Below are positions 42,001 through 55,249 of a DNA stretch of 64,000 bases, piece by piece. The notes beneath the pieces are model-generated. The model ran no database searches. It saw only the letters and a list, made by a program, of their open reading frames with translations, and was not told where the DNA came from. Source of the stretch: Hemicordylus capensis (Eukaryota; Chordata; Lepidosauria; Squamata; Cordylidae); contig NC_069658.1 of assembly GCF_027244095.1 (NCBI RefSeq), positions 416,728,687 to 416,792,686 on the forward strand, given 5' to 3'. The position numbers and the translations under genes are program-made. Numbering within the stretch: position 1 is the stretch's first letter; every line of letters begins with the position of its first letter.

Positions 42001-45000
42001 CACTGGCCTGCCAGGGGAATCCCCCAGTGCACTATGCTTGTTGCATGGTGCATTGTGGGATTACCCCAGTCTCCAGAATGCTGTGCTCGTCACCGCCATG
42101 GCAATTGTGTGCACAGTGGTGCAGGCAAGTCTGGATCATCTGTGGGGAAGATAGGCTTAACTCTGCCTTCTCCCCACCCACCCACATGTTCATGTGAAAG
42201 TCCCCAGTGTATTTGTTCATAAAACGTAGTGGCTGTGTTGTACTCTGCTGAGCATTTGCCTTCTCCCTGTTCCATACCTATCAATTACATACAACAGGTC
42301 ATCTGCCTTGTTATAGAACTTTGAATTAGTTCTATACCTATAATAGTCTTTTCATTAGCTACTGTTTTCTTCTACTTGCTTCTACCTGCCTCATTCATAC
42401 CTCCTGGTGCCCTGCTCCTTTGCTTTCTGGGAACTTTTCCCAGATCTGGGTCTTCCTCTCTAGTTTCTACTATCCCTAGGCCTGTGTGAAAGCTTCCCCA
42501 ACAAAACTCTCAGTTCTCTCACAAAAAACAGTCACAACTGTAGTTCGGAGATTCATTGTGAGAGTAGTTAGGGTTGTATGTTGCAGCTTAAATTGATCTT
42601 GGAGATAATTATGCAATGTAGGCAAGGAAACCTTTTGACAATCCTATACATCAGTGCCCTGATTGTGCCATCCCACTATATTCAGAATCCTATATCACCT
42701 CAACACAAGACAGATGGAGATAAAAGAAGAGCTGGGTGTGTGTGTGCTCAGCAGAGGTGCACCCACCCAAGGGAGGTGTGGTTAGCAGCTATCCACACAG
42801 CAACACCAGCAGCATGTACCAGTCATGGGGCAGCATGCCCACAATGCCCCACACAGGCCATGCATGGAAGGAGAGCAAATCCATGCACAGCAATAGAGGA
42901 ACACCCCACCCCTGCCTGAAACAAAGGTGCCATAGGGCTTTCTAATACATGAGCCACTGTGCTACAGGCAACAAGAGACTGGAAGCAACAATAGCAGGGC
43001 TGCCATGGAAGTTCAAGTCTCCTTGTACCCCACCTGATACACATTGCTAATCGTCACTTTTTGAACATTGTACACAAAAGGAAAGGCGATCGCTCCCTTG
43101 GGAGGCGGGAAGGTATGTACAACAATATACAGGCCTTCCCCGGTCAAGAGTTCAAGTCCATCGGGGGAGCAGGCAGCACACTCATCTCCAGGAAAGCAAC
43201 TTTTTGCAGGGGATGAAGTGGGACAGGCCACAAGATGAGCTCTAGCTGCACTCACAAGGGAAAATGCTGGTAGCTCACTGCACAGAGACAAAGGATTCAA
43301 GCCAGGTTCAAGCCCAGCTACAAGGAGTGGTAAAATCATTACCAAACTAACTGGTGAACATCTGGCTTATTTACTCAAAGCAGTTTATGTATAGATAAGA
43401 AGAATAAACCAGATGTTCACCTGTCTCCAAGGGGTTCACAGTCTGAAATACCACAGAGCAGCCCTCTAACTAGCCACCCACAACAGGAGGCAGATCATGG
43501 AGCATTCACCACCCCACTGCAAACCCTCCACCAGTGACCCAACCAAATAATGTAAACCGCCCTGAGCCATTTTTGGAAGGGCGGTATATAAATCAAATGA
43601 AATAAACCAGGAGCGCAGAGGTTGCAGAGAGAGCCCTAGCCCAATGGAGCAGCTCAGGTCTCATGGAAAGGACTGGGAAGGGTCCCCATAAGTAGCTACA
43701 CCTAAGAAACTGCACTTTCTCAGACAACTAGAACATAATTTCTCAATGTGTGGTACATGTACCCCTGAGAGTATGTGAGGCACAAGCAGCGGGTACAGGT
43801 CAAGGGCGAGAGGAAAAATAAACCCAGTGAGGAGGATGGAGAGTGCCTGCTTGATCTTTGCTGCCGTTTACTGCCTAGACTTAGTTTCTCTCCTTTGCCG
43901 TCTCTCTTACCCACTTTTCTCATTTCTCTATCTTGCCCCTCACATGCCACATTTAGGGCAGCACTGAGTCTAGCACTCCTTGCTTTGGCCAATGTAACTT
44001 CTGTCCCCAGATACATACTTGAGTCATGGATCCCTGGTTAAAAGTTGGCAATCCTACCCACACTAAATTGGACAAGTCATATCACTGTCCTATATACATA
44101 ACACGTGGCACACATATCATAGCCCTTCTTCCAGCACATAGCACCCATTACTGTAAATATAAAATCCATTACTAGATATAAATACCCATTACTGTAGATA
44201 TAAGATGGAGACATTTCTCACAGTGTTTACAAGTTAAGGGATACTTGCAACTTAAAAGGTTGAGAAACACTGAACTTGAGGGATAACTCCAGCACCAAAC
44301 ATCTGGCTCACTCATCACATGGCTCCAGCCATCCCATTTAACCACACATAACCCATGCTGGTTTGCCTGGTGTCCAGGAGTTGTTCTTCCCACACTCCTC
44401 CTCAATTCACTGCCTCATTCACCATGGCAGCAACTACCTGGTTGCTTGTGAGTCATGAGAAACTTGCTTCTTTCCTATTTCAGAGGTCATGGAGCTCACA
44501 GAGTCAGTGAGCAGAGACACTGTAGACCCCGAGTCCTGGTAGCAGAGAGGTCTCTGCCTCTTCCCTTTCAGATTCCCATTCTGAGGCAAGAAATGACAAG
44601 GGTCAAGGGGAAAAGGGATCCCTATTTGTTAATTCCTGAGAACAAAGTGAAAACAGCGGTGTCAAAGTTAACACTTTTATTGAATAGCATCAGAGATGGG
44701 CTGGCATCCGAAAGAAAAACATGAGCACAGAGTTGCTAGCCAACTATCCCAGCAGGATTCCTGTGTCTTTGCAAGTTGTATCAAATATAGAAGAGTTGTG
44801 AATGTCATTTGGGTCTGGCTGTACCTGTTACATAATTTTCAGCCATAGACCTTGCAAAGCTTTATGGGTCTGTCTGGAACAAGGAGTATGGCAACCCCAG
44901 AGATGAAACCTGGAATCACAGTAGGCACTTATGCTGGTCATACTGTCAGCAACCCTTATGGTCTCCGCTCTCCACAGCCCTGAACATTCAGAAGATCTGG

Positions 45001-45264
45001 TCCTTTAGACCAGTTAGAGGACTTCCTGCAGAGAGCTAAGAGAGTGAGAGAGTAACATAATACTGATCAGTGGCAGCAACATACGGTCTGGTGGTCTCTG
45101 GAGCAGCTAACTGCATGGCCTGTGGTTGTGAGTGAGTGATTGAGAATGGTGCTACCAGAGGGTCCATGCAGCAGAGTGTTTGCTTGTTCTAATCCTAGTA
45201 ATCTCGTCCTCTGTTGGGGAAGATAATGCAGATTGACTAAGACAATACACCGCTCAGGAGCTGT
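42001..45264. other. Intergenic, no gene seen
   Basis: Contains an L2-type 3' tail at 43553-43605 (CCCTGAGCCATTTTTGGAAG then GGCGGTATATAAATC) and a short reversed tail-like piece near 43410-43450. A repeated CCCATTACTGTA phrase lies near 44145-44205. Open frames in this interval look random. Confidence 0.5.
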
Positions 45265-45272
45265 AAAGATGC

Positions 45273-45444
45273 CAGGAGCATAACTACTATTAGGCAAGGG
45301 GAGGCGGCTGCCTGGGGGCCCCCATGCCTCGAGGAGCCCCCCAGAGGCAAGTCTCATGACTATATATAGTGAAGTGTGTGTATCAGCAAGGGGCCCATTT
45401 TAAAATTTTGTCTCTGGGCCCACTCCAGCCTTGTTACGCCCCTG
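45273..45444. mobile_element. hAT-type MITE (CAGGGGCGTAAC ends)
   Basis: Perfect 8-bp duplication AAAGATGC (45265-45272, 45445-45452). The left end CAGGAGCATAACTACTATTA mirrors the right end CCTTGTTACGCCCCTG. A related right end appears at 55800-55823. Confidence 0.9.
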
Positions 45445-45452
45445 AAAGATGC

Positions 45453-46790
45453 ACTCTGTGCGCAGTAATTGTTTGCTCTGCTTCATGCGTCCAAGCTACA
45501 GTCCTGAAAAGCAAAAGGGCTCATCAGTGTTTAGCCAGCAGTAGCAACAGTTGGAGCGGAGTGTCTAGCATTCACTATACAGCATACTTACTCTGCGTAG
45601 GAGACACTGTTCTTAGCTGATGAAGGAAGGAAAGAATGGTTAGCTGACATCGTTTAGTTAAGGCACAGCTGGCAAAACTGAAGTGGGGAGGGAGGATATA
45701 TGAGAGACATTTACTGTATTCATACCTAGAAGCATGCTATTTCTCTACCTTACTTCCTGTTCAGGGTGCATTGTTCTTGCATCCCAATTTGGAGTAATGG
45801 AGTTAAAGTTCCAGTTTCATATGTGCAGTCCTCCTGAGACAGAGTACTGTTACAAGACATGTGTGGGGAGGGCATATGTCTATGGGATCTTTTAATCCAC
45901 CTATGTGTTGGAATAAAGTGGTATAAAGGGAGGTGAGACATACTTCCAATGAACAACAATATATTTATTAATAAGAATGGAAGTATACACAATTATGAAA
46001 CTTGGGAGTCAGCTATAATGCAATAACCATGAAACAGTAAGGAGATTATCAATAAGGCATTCAATTTTAATGCTAGCAATGCAACAAAGGAAAAGCAACT
46101 CAAATCATAGAGTTCTTGGGGATAGAACTCCAAGACTAATACGGAAGGTAATAAAACCTAAAGGGTAAACAAGGAGGCATAAAGACCTTAGAGCAAGATA
46201 AATTAGTTATCTGAGCTATGGGGAAATGATTTGGTCAGCAGAAAAGGAAGGGGGATCTGGAGACAGAGAAGGGGAAAAGAGCAAAAGAGTGGCAGGAGTA
46301 AAATACTCTGAACGACTGAAAGGCGATGACCTGTACTGGAGGATAATAGTCTGAAGTTGGAATGGAGAGTTTGTTGTCTGGAAGAAATGAAGAGTTTTAG
46401 TGGGGATAGAACTAGGGAAAGTGGAGGGCAAGAAGCTGGAAACAAAAGGAGAGAGGTTTCTCAGTTCTGCTTCCATTTAGAAAAAGAACAGAGGAACAAG
46501 GAACAGATCCTAATTTAGGAAGAAGGGTTCAGCTCTTGTGCGCAGAGGGTTGGGAGCAACACAGGGAAAATGAGTAGACAGTAGACTGGAGAGAAAGATT
46601 GTGTGTGAAGAAGAGAGCTGGGCTAAAACCACAATGTGTGAGCTTCAGAACAGATATCTTTCCTTCGTTTACAAAGAGATCCAGTATGGAGATGAAGGAC
46701 ATAGAGCTTCTGGCATAGTCAAAACCCTCTGGAAAGCAATGTTCTGGAGTGGTTGTGCTCAAATTGCGCATTGTGATAGTCTAAAATTTA
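45453..46790. other. Intergenic, no gene seen
   Basis: No coding similarity. Purine-rich from about 46200 to 46620 on the plus strand. Confidence 0.45.
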
Positions 46791-47088
46791 GGAACATAGG
46801 AAGCTGCCATATACTGAGTCAGACCATTGGTCTATCTAGCTCAGTACTGTCTTCACAGACTGGCAGCGGTTTCTCCAAGGCTGCAGGCAGGAATCTCTCT
46901 CAGCCCTATCTTGGAGAAGCCAGGGAGGGAACTTGGAACCTTCTGCTCTTCCCAGAGCGGCTCCATCCCCTGAGGGGAATATCTTACAGAGCTCACACTT
47001 CTAGTCTCCCTTTCATATGCAACCAGGGCAGACCCTGCTTAGCTATGGGGACAAGTCATGCTTGCTACCACAAGACCAGCTCTCCTCT
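46791..47088 (-). mobile_element. 5S-rRNA-derived SINE with CR1-like tail (second copy)
   Basis: Reverse orientation of the element at 27135-27437. It has the CR1-type end GGAACATAGGAAGCTGCCAT first and the 5S-like block CAGACCCTGCTTAGCTA near 47030. A short TCTAACTTATA tandem repeat follows to about 47140. Confidence 0.8.
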
Positions 47089-47139
47089 CTAACTTATACT
47101 AACTTATACTCTAACTTATCTCTAACTTATACTCTAAAA

Positions 47140-49300
47140 ACTGGGCTTTGCTGGACAATGAGGTATTTGTGAAGAATTGACTGTTCTGCAAAGGCAGGCC
47201 TTTTGATATGAACAGGCATAGACAGCAGCCTTTCCTTGGGCTTGACCATGAACCTGATTGGATTAGTCTTTGCCCTGGGGAAGCTGGCATTGTTTTGGAG
47301 ATGGCTCTTAGATTAGGGTCATAGATTAGATGGCTCTTGGTTAGATGTGTGTCAACCCTTCTCCTGGGAAGATTCCAGGGCTCATTTTGATCTTAGGAAT
47401 TTCCACAGACTCAGAGGCGTCATTCCCAGCGGACCTCAGGGCACAAGTTCAGGCACCCACAGTCCCTGAGGCCCCTCAAATCATTCAGCACTGTCCCTCC
47501 ACCGCTGCTGGGTGGCTGAGCCTAGCATGACTGCTCTCCCAAGAACAGCCAGGCAAGCTGCAGCCCAGCCCCAGTGCACCCAATCTCCTCCCATTGAGGC
47601 CAGGGCTGAGTGGATTGCCAGCTCGCTGAGCACAACACAACTCTCTCTCCCCGACACACTCAGAGCAGCGAAAACCCCATCCCTGTTTAAACTAAAGGCA
47701 AAGTTAAATTAATTTAAATTAAATTTAAGTTAAATTAAAGTTAAATTGAGGCAAAGCAAGATGCATGTTTTTCTGCTGAATGAGCAGGCACTCCTACTCC
47801 ATTTGGTGCACTAATGATGAGTCCGAGTGCTCCCCTAATTCATGTGAGCAGAAGCGGAGGGAAATGCTTAAGAACCCCTTCATTAAAAAGGCATATATCG
47901 TATTTACCCGAATAGGAGGCGACACTGAACGTAAGACAAAGCCTTAAAATATAGAGATTAAATACAGGCTATACCTGTATTTACCCAAAAGAAAGAGGAC
48001 TCTGATCTAAGACAAACCTCCATATTTAACAGGCAAGAACTAGGAAAAAACTCTTCTTAGATTCAGGTAAATGTGGTAAAACAGGTCGCAAAAGGTGGTA
48101 TACACAGTGCACACACTTCTAGAGTCCCACTGAAACTGTGCCCTTCAGCTTTTTAGAATGAATATCCAATGAAAAATTTGCTTTAAAATTTGCTTCAGCA
48201 CATTACTACAGGCTGCAGTAAAGAACACATTTGTTCATTATATGATAAATCCTCAGCACAAAACTCAAGCTACAGCATGTAGGGTTGTGGACTAATGCAT
48301 ATACTCTTGTACATGTGAAGCAAATCAAATGTCATAGTCCAAATAAATGATATACAATTGAACTATAAACATACTGGAACTGTGCATGGGTATAACAAAA
48401 TAATTAATCTCAAACAAATATAATCCAGCTCCATTTATGGACTACATTCCAGTGCTTATCCTCACCACCCTTGCCTTCACTATATGTGTGCAAAGAGTAC
48501 AGTTTCATAGATATAATTAAACAAGTCTGTATTTAGGACACATCAGCTGTGGTGCACTCAGACAACAGCCCAAGAATGAGGCCAGCCCTACATAATGCAT
48601 GGGAGTTGAACATTTTTAAACACATCTGAAGCACATTGTTCATTGTTCCCTGAAATATTTTGGAAAATCTAATTTTGGCTTCTTGCTCTCTTATTTCTTT
48701 AAACCTTCAAGACAGACATTGGTTGAAACATTAGGAATGTAATAATAAAAACCACAAAGACAGAGGGCTGTGCCAGAGGTTTGCCAAATTAGGCACTGGC
48801 TCGGGGCCCAGGACCATCTGAAGGTCCACAGCCCAGCCCTGAGGCCCTGCCCAGTGCCCGACTGAGTGGGGATCTGGATGATAACAGCAATCAGGACCAC
48901 TCTCTGGTAGATGCCACCATCATTTTAAAGAAACAATGCAATGTCCTTGTTCCACTTCTGTGTGAGTGTGACACAGCAGGCACATTGCATTGTCTTAAAA
49001 ACAACAACAAAAAGATGGCAGCAAGCAGCAAAACCACTGCAAAGGGCTCTGCATCATTCCTGCCCTGCCACCCAGCCATTGGGGGCAGGCAGGGACCCGG
49101 GACCAGGCTTTCCCCCAGGCTCCACCACAACCTGACATTGATCTGCACAAGGAGGAAGAAATTATATTTTAAGCTCTCACTGACCAGTGTCACAGGCTTC
49201 TGTGTTTTGGAGACATTAAAAGTTCAGATGTTACATTTGGCAGTGTTTCTAGGGATGATATAATATCTGTATAATAATGTACTATTTTGCTACCTCCTGA
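47140..49300. other. Intergenic, no gene seen
   Basis: Holds an AT-rich AAATTAA tract (47700-47755) and a possible MITE at about 47887-48085 that begins TATCGTATTTACCCGAATAG. The rest is unremarkable. Confidence 0.45.
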
Positions 49301-49309
49301 TTCGTGGTA

Positions 49310-50215
49310 GGATCTTTGCACTTCTTTAGCCTACTTTCTAGTAGGCTTATGAGATCACCCCGCATTCTGAGTGTGTTCCCTCCTAACAACTTCACAATGC
49401 CTGGACCAATATGAACCAAATCAGATAGAGTTGTAGAGACACATAGGGACACTTCAACAGTGTAGTTTGTGATGATGGCATCCACCCTGATTCAAGATGG
49501 CAGATGCATAAACGTTTGAAGTGCAAGTGGGCTAACTTGTGAACCACCTAACTGATTTGAACCAAATTTGCTACAGCTCTAGGGACACATAGGGACACCT
49601 CAGTGGCATAGGTTGTGATGATATCATCCATCAAGATTAAAGATGGTGGACGTGTAAATATTTGAGACACAAGTGGGCTAACTTGTGGACTGTCTAGCTG
49701 ATTTGAACCAAATTTGGTACAGTTGTAGTGAGTGACACACAGGGACGCCTCAATGGCATGGCCTGTGATTATATCATCCAGCCCAATTAAAGATGGTGGA
49801 GATGTGAACGTTTGAGGTGCAATTGGGCTAACTTGTGAGCCGCCTAACTGATCTGAACCAAATTTGTTACAGGTGCAGGGACACATATGGATGGCTCAAG
49901 GGCGTAGTTTGTAGTGATGTCATCCACCATAATTCAAGATGGTGGACACATGAACACTTGAGGTGCAAGTGGGAACTGATTTGGACCAAATTTGGTAGAG
50001 CTGTAAGGACACATAAGGACACCTCAAATGCATAGTTTGTGATGATGTCATCCATCCCAGTTCAAGATGGCAGATGCACTGACTTTTGAGGCACAAGTAG
50101 GCTCACTTGTGAACCGCCTAATCAATTTGAACCAATTTTAATCCAGTTGTAGGGAGTGAAAGAAAAGTAGGCAGATTAGTTCTTACTAGTTTCTATACCA
50201 TATTACAGTGTAGTG
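49310..50215. repeat. Tandem array of about 146-bp units inside a repeated element
   Basis: The phrase GAACCAAATTTG (or close variants) occurs at about 49412, 49559, 49705, 49855, 49983 and 50129. Spacings are about 147, 146, 150, 128 and 146 bp. Each unit also has AGGGACACATAGGGACACCT, GATGATGTCATCCA and TTCAAGATGG. The same head (CACCC.GC......GTGT then GCCTGGACCAAT) and tail (GTGAAAGAAAAGTAGGCAGA then TTAGTTCTT) bound the second copy at 63180-63640. The array is therefore the interior of a mobile element rather than a local expansion. Confidence 0.8.
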
Positions 50216-50300
50216 TGACTCTCTTCTACTCTGTAACTACACCTCCAAGTATAATAGGATCTATTCCATCATAGCTGTAGATCAAATAGAATCTGATCCT

Positions 50301-51030
50301 CCTGGATCAGGCCCAAGGCCCATATAGTCCAGCATCCAGTTTCACACAGTGGCCCACCAGATGCTTCTGGGAAGGCCACAGGCAAGAGGTGATGCCCTTT
50401 CTCGTGCTGTTGCTCCTGTGCAACTGGTATTTAGAGGCATCTTGCCTCTGAGGCTGCAAGTGGCCTATAGCCACCAGACTAGTAGCCATTGATAGACCTG
50501 TCCTCCATGATTTTGAAGCCCTTCTCACGATCAGTGAGAACAGCTTCTTCCGGGACTCCCCGCAGACAATCAGAAGGCAGCCCTGGGCGGCTGGATCGGC
50601 TGCCCACACGACTGCCAGCTCCGTCAAGGAGCTAGTGGGGGCTGCGGGGATTGGGGACTGCATGGCCCCGGAAGCTCCAGGATGCCCTGCACGAGTGCAC
50701 AGGGCATCCTGGAGAGACCCCGAGCCCGGGAGGCTGCTTGCACCTCCTGGTCCGGGGTCAACTCGTGTGTCGCTGCATGCCACGGCAACACATGATCAAA
50801 AAGATGAGGTTAACGGAGTGCTCGCTCCATTAACCTCACCTAAGGGGAGGGGTACTTTGGGAGGTTTGCTGCCGGGAGCCATGCGGCTCCTGTTGCAGCA
50901 CACGATCGCCCCAAAACGGGCTAGGCTCCCTTAGCCTGCTTTGGCCAATCGTGAGAATAACCTCTTTGTCTAAGCCTCTTTTAAAGCATCATAGCTCCAT
51001 CTGTGAGATCCCTTCCTTCTGGTGTAAATG
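50301..51030 (-). mobile_element. CR1 LINE 3' part, split by a small DNA element
   Basis: 50301-50518 reversed contains CTGGTGGGCCACTGTGTGAA and ATGGGCCTTGGGCCTGATCC. The sequence resumes at about 50967 with GTCTAAGCCTCTTTTAAAG, the expected CR1 continuation. No intact frame. Confidence 0.65.
50519..50966. mobile_element. Non-autonomous DNA element with TTCTCACGAT inverted ends
   Basis: Left CCCTTCTCACGATCAGTGAG and right CCAATCGTGAGAATAACC are inverted versions of TTCTCACGATYRG. The GC-rich interior contains hairpins: CTCCAGGATGCCCTGCAC with its inverse, and GGTTAACGGAG...CATTAACC. It sits inside a CR1 copy. The target duplication is unclear, so the superfamily is not assigned. Confidence 0.65.
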
Positions 51031-54000
51031 ATAGTGGTAGGAGTCCTGGTATGCTGGTGCCCATTTGGAATCCATCTATCTGAACTATGTGTTTTAAAAT
51101 AACATTTGTGTTTGCAATGTTACCATTCAGAGCCTCTGCAGAGAACTGTAGTGAGCTGCAATCACATGAAGCTGTCTACAAATACTTTTTGAAATGTAGT
51201 TAGCAGGTTATAGGAAATGCACTATAGGATATGCTGGCCAAAGACTGAAATAAAGATATTGAATTGAATGATAGGATATCCACTGGAAATTTGAATGTGC
51301 ACAGGAACATCTTTGACAACAAAACCGTCACTGGGGTTTGGCTGCAAATAATGTTAACAGGAAGCAGCAGAGTACACAGAGGAACTGCTTGGCAACCACT
51401 CAGTTCTGCCCACTTACTCCAGAACAATAACCATGCTGGTTGGGATTTTAAAGGGGAGAGAGAGAGTAGTCCCCACAGCAGATTAGGAAGACTATGAAAA
51501 GTCCAATGTGAGCCTCTTTACCTCCAGCCTAACCAGCAGCAGAGGCATTCCAGTTGTTGTCACCCAGCCAAAGTTGCTCAGTAGTAAAAAGAGTTCAAAC
51601 CACTACAGGCAGTAGTGTGCAAAAGGGTGGGAGTGCAAGCACATCACATTCACCACTGGAAGGAACAAGCCTAAGGGGAGGCAGCTGTTGACTTGGGAAT
51701 CACAACCTCTCTTGTTGTGATCATATGTTAAACCTAGCACTTTTGAGTTCTAACCATAGCTTGATTGTGAACACAGACCATGTGATTCATTTTCCTGCCA
51801 GCCCATGCCTTCTGAAACCTGGAAGACTGCAGATCTCCCCTTTTAATTGTTTCTGCTACTCTAGCCATCCTTGGATCAAGGTACTCATCTGCCCTCAGAC
51901 CTTTGATATGCTAGGTTTTCATGTGCTGTCCACTTAAGAGTAACAATATATAGCCATGCTGGCTGATCAGCCATTAAAAGCCCTAGCTAAAACTTGTCAG
52001 AATCTTACAATATCACAGTCAATATGAGCATGCATATGTGCAAAGCTGAAACCCTCTGCATGACCCATAGCTGTGAAGCTGAAAGCAGAACAAAAAGAAA
52101 GAAAGGAGTCCAGTGTACAGCAGAACAATGGAATTCCAAGGGTTTTCTACTTTGGGTGTGCCTACCCTTCCCCCCACCCCACTAAAAACACAAGCAACAA
52201 CCACCAACATTATTAAAATGCTCAGACAAACCTGTGTGTGGCATTACATGGCTAGTCTAATCATAACTTAGGATGGAAAATAATATTCTGTTTTTGAACA
52301 ATGTCCCTAAGTAGACCCAGTGTGCAAATCACAGCCCAAACACAGTGATCCTTAGAACAATTAACATGATGGTCTGTCAAAAGTATTCAGACCAAAGTAA
52401 CAAATGCAGCACATGGCAGGCAAGCAAAACCTGGACCTACCAGAATAGTGCACAGTAGATTTGGAATGCAAATCAAAATGCAACCTGACATGTTCTTTGT
52501 TCTTTCCCCCTTCAGAAAAAAATCTACTTTAAATGCTTCCCATGTGCCTTTTCTGTAAGCTTATAATCTGAACGGATCAGGGGAAATTAGGAAAAAAGGA
52601 TCCATTACAAATGTTTAAGAGTAGAGGAGACCAAGAGTCTCAGAAATGATATGGGGGAAACAACAAAAGGAAGAACTATTACTGACCATCATACTCTGTT
52701 GCTACTGCTGCAATCATTTATTGCAGTATACCATCAGTTACATACTTGCTTAAGACTATAGCCATTTGCCCTTGAGCAAATACATCCAGTACCATGCATT
52801 ACTTTGATCCTCATCATGGCGCAAGTTCTTGTAAGTCGTCTCAGGCTAATTGATGCTGCTAGCTCCCATCAAAACATGGGACAATGTTGACAGAAAAGAC
52901 ATGTCAATCTAATGTGAATTTTCAATGTTGGTTTGTGTAAAATCAGTAATCAGCTTAATCAGTGTGCGACACAACCCTATGCAGATGTAATCACAAGTAA
53001 ATCCTACTGGGTTTGACTGGATTTTCTCCCATATCAGTGTCACTGGGCTGTAATTAGATGCAATTTAAAACAGGATTTTTAAAACCAGTGGGTAGAAGGG
53101 TATAGATCACATTTTAATTTTCATAATAATTCAAATTTAGTTATTTTTCCCAATTAAAATAATAGTGGCTCAATATTCTGAAATAATTGCATCATATGTG
53201 CTCTGTTATGGTTCTTGCTTTCATTAATAAAATAGAGGTTTACTATCTTTTGCCTTTCCTCATAATAATAATTATTTCACATGTAATATCTAATCAATAA
53301 TAATCATTATTTCACATGTAATATCTAGTCAATATTTTTCAGGCACCTACCTGTTGGCATTCCAAGGGGGCACCAAAGAAATGTTCTTGATTCAGTGACT
53401 AGAGGAAATAGTGATAGTGTGTCCAGACATCATGTTTCACATGTGGCAAGGATGTCAGCCCAGAATGTTACCTATGAACAGCAGAAATAACAGGCACGCG
53501 TGTTCTTTGTTTCATTTTTGACACAACAACTGAGTTCAGATAATTCATTCTTATCTTTCCACCCCTTTGAATAGTCAAGATTCAAAAAGACTTTACCTGT
53601 TTGTGAAACAATTATGACTGAACTGTATGAGTCATAATTGCCTATTATTCATATTCAGAACAAAATCAACTGCTTCTTGGTTGCCTCTGGATTTGAACAT
53701 CAGTAAGCACATCATTTCTGCACAGTGATAGTTGGCAGGACTGGAGTTTTCTCTTTAAATGTTAATCAAAGACAGTCCACATTTTGTTAATCTCCCTTCG
53801 AAGTACACTGGCGTATTTACTTTCTGCATGAGTCACGGGGGTATCTATTGAGGCTTTTACTCATACAACCCTTAACCTACTACTATTAGCCACCAGGTTT
53901 CAAAATGTTGTATACATTTGATAATTACTTTGTACAGTGTATGTAAACAGATTTAAACAGATTTACAGAAATATTTGTAATATTTTCGTGGGCCCCCCTA

Positions 54001-54045
54001 GCATAAGCCACTGCATGTTATCTATTGTTCAAGATCTACTTACTC
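51031..54045. other. Intergenic, no gene seen
   Basis: AT-rich. A duplicated unit of about 33 bp (TTATTTCACATGTAATATCT) occurs at about 53270-53335. No coding similarity. Confidence 0.5.
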
Positions 54046-54295
54046 ATTCATTCATTCAGTTTCTATATCGCCCTTCCAAAAATGGCTCAGGGCAGTTTAC
54101 ACAGAGAAATAATAAATAAATAAGATGGATCCCTGTCCCCAAAGGGCTCACAATTTAAAAAGAAACACAAGAAAGACACCAGCAAGTCACTGGGGGTACT
54201 GTGCTGGGGGTGGATAGGGGCAGTTACTCTCCCCCTGCTAAATAAAGAGAATCACCACGTTAAAAGGTGCCTCTTTGCCAAGTTAGCAGGGGTTA
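54046..54295 (-). mobile_element. L2-type LINE or SINE 3' region
   Basis: TCATTCATTCA tail followed by CGCCCTTCCAAAAATGGCTC, then AAAGGGCTCACAATTTAAAA. This is a longer version of the tail block at 583, 8548 and 43553. Confidence 0.6.
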
Positions 54296-54309
54296 TCAAC
54301 CCATTAACC

Positions 54310-54459
54310 CAGGATTCTCAAACATGGACACCCAAATGTTGCTGGACTACAACTGAACTCCCATCAGCCCCAACCACAATGACACTGAGGCCATTGTGGC
54401 TGGGGATGATGGAATTTGTAGTCCAACAACCTCTAGAGACCCAAGTTTGAGGACCCCTG
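54310..54459. mobile_element. Palindromic hAT-type MITE
   Basis: CAGGATTCTCAAACATGGAC at left and AAGTTTGAGGACCCCTG at right. Flanks CATTAACC and TTTTAACC agree at 6 of 8. Same ACTACAACT..CCCATCA core as the copies at 5329 and 29248. Confidence 0.8.
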
Positions 54460-55240
54460 TTTTAACCAGGATATTTGAAGCTATGTTGTCCTCCCTTCCT
54501 CTGCCAGCAGAAGATGAGTCACTCATCCAGATGAGTTAATTCTGCCCTAACATTTTAGAATACCCATACTAGTGGTGCACTTTAGCTAGCATCACATATA
54601 CTGATTGGTCACATAATATCTAAGATGTTGGCAAATTATGAAATAAATATCAACCCAAAGGCAAACTGGCTTCTAGAATGATGACCTGTATTATTTCTAT
54701 ATTACCCATTCCAGTTTACTTAGCCCAGTTTACTTTCACTAGCTTTTGACAGTAGTGAGCTGGTGGGAATACATTACTTCAGTTACTGCTCATGCACTAT
54801 CTTCTTACTAGGCCTTCTGGGAACAATTCATGTGGTGGCTTTGACCTATAATCCTTTAAAGGCTTAGGTCAAGCATTTGAGGTTGTGCACTTGGTAATAT
54901 AATAGTATTTATTGTAGCTATTATTGAATTTTTTGTTAGCGGGGGGCGGGGACAAGAAAAGGCTTAGACCAAACCTATCTATGGGCATAATCCTGTTCTT
55001 AAAAATAAAGAAAGTAATCTGAGTGGCACAGGATACAGTGTCAATTCATAACTAAAACCACAATGATGAAGAAGTAGCCAATATGGATAGACATGGGAGC
55101 TAGATATGTAGCAAATAATTTACATAAACACTTTGCCGCATATCCAGGGTTTAAAGACTTCCCATGGCTCAGCCCCCAAGCCTATTTTTATGTCTAGGTT
55201 CAACCTTGGAACATATGAGTTAATAATACTAGCTGGGTCA
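54460..55240. other. Intergenic, no gene seen
   Basis: AT-rich, no recognised feature, up to the GC-rich island. Confidence 0.45.
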
Positions 55241-55249
55241 GGCGCATCT

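Noticed and set aside
49310-50215. CRISPR-like array
   Set aside because: Units of about 146 bp diverge along their whole length, with no short invariant repeat and no spacers, in a vertebrate genome.
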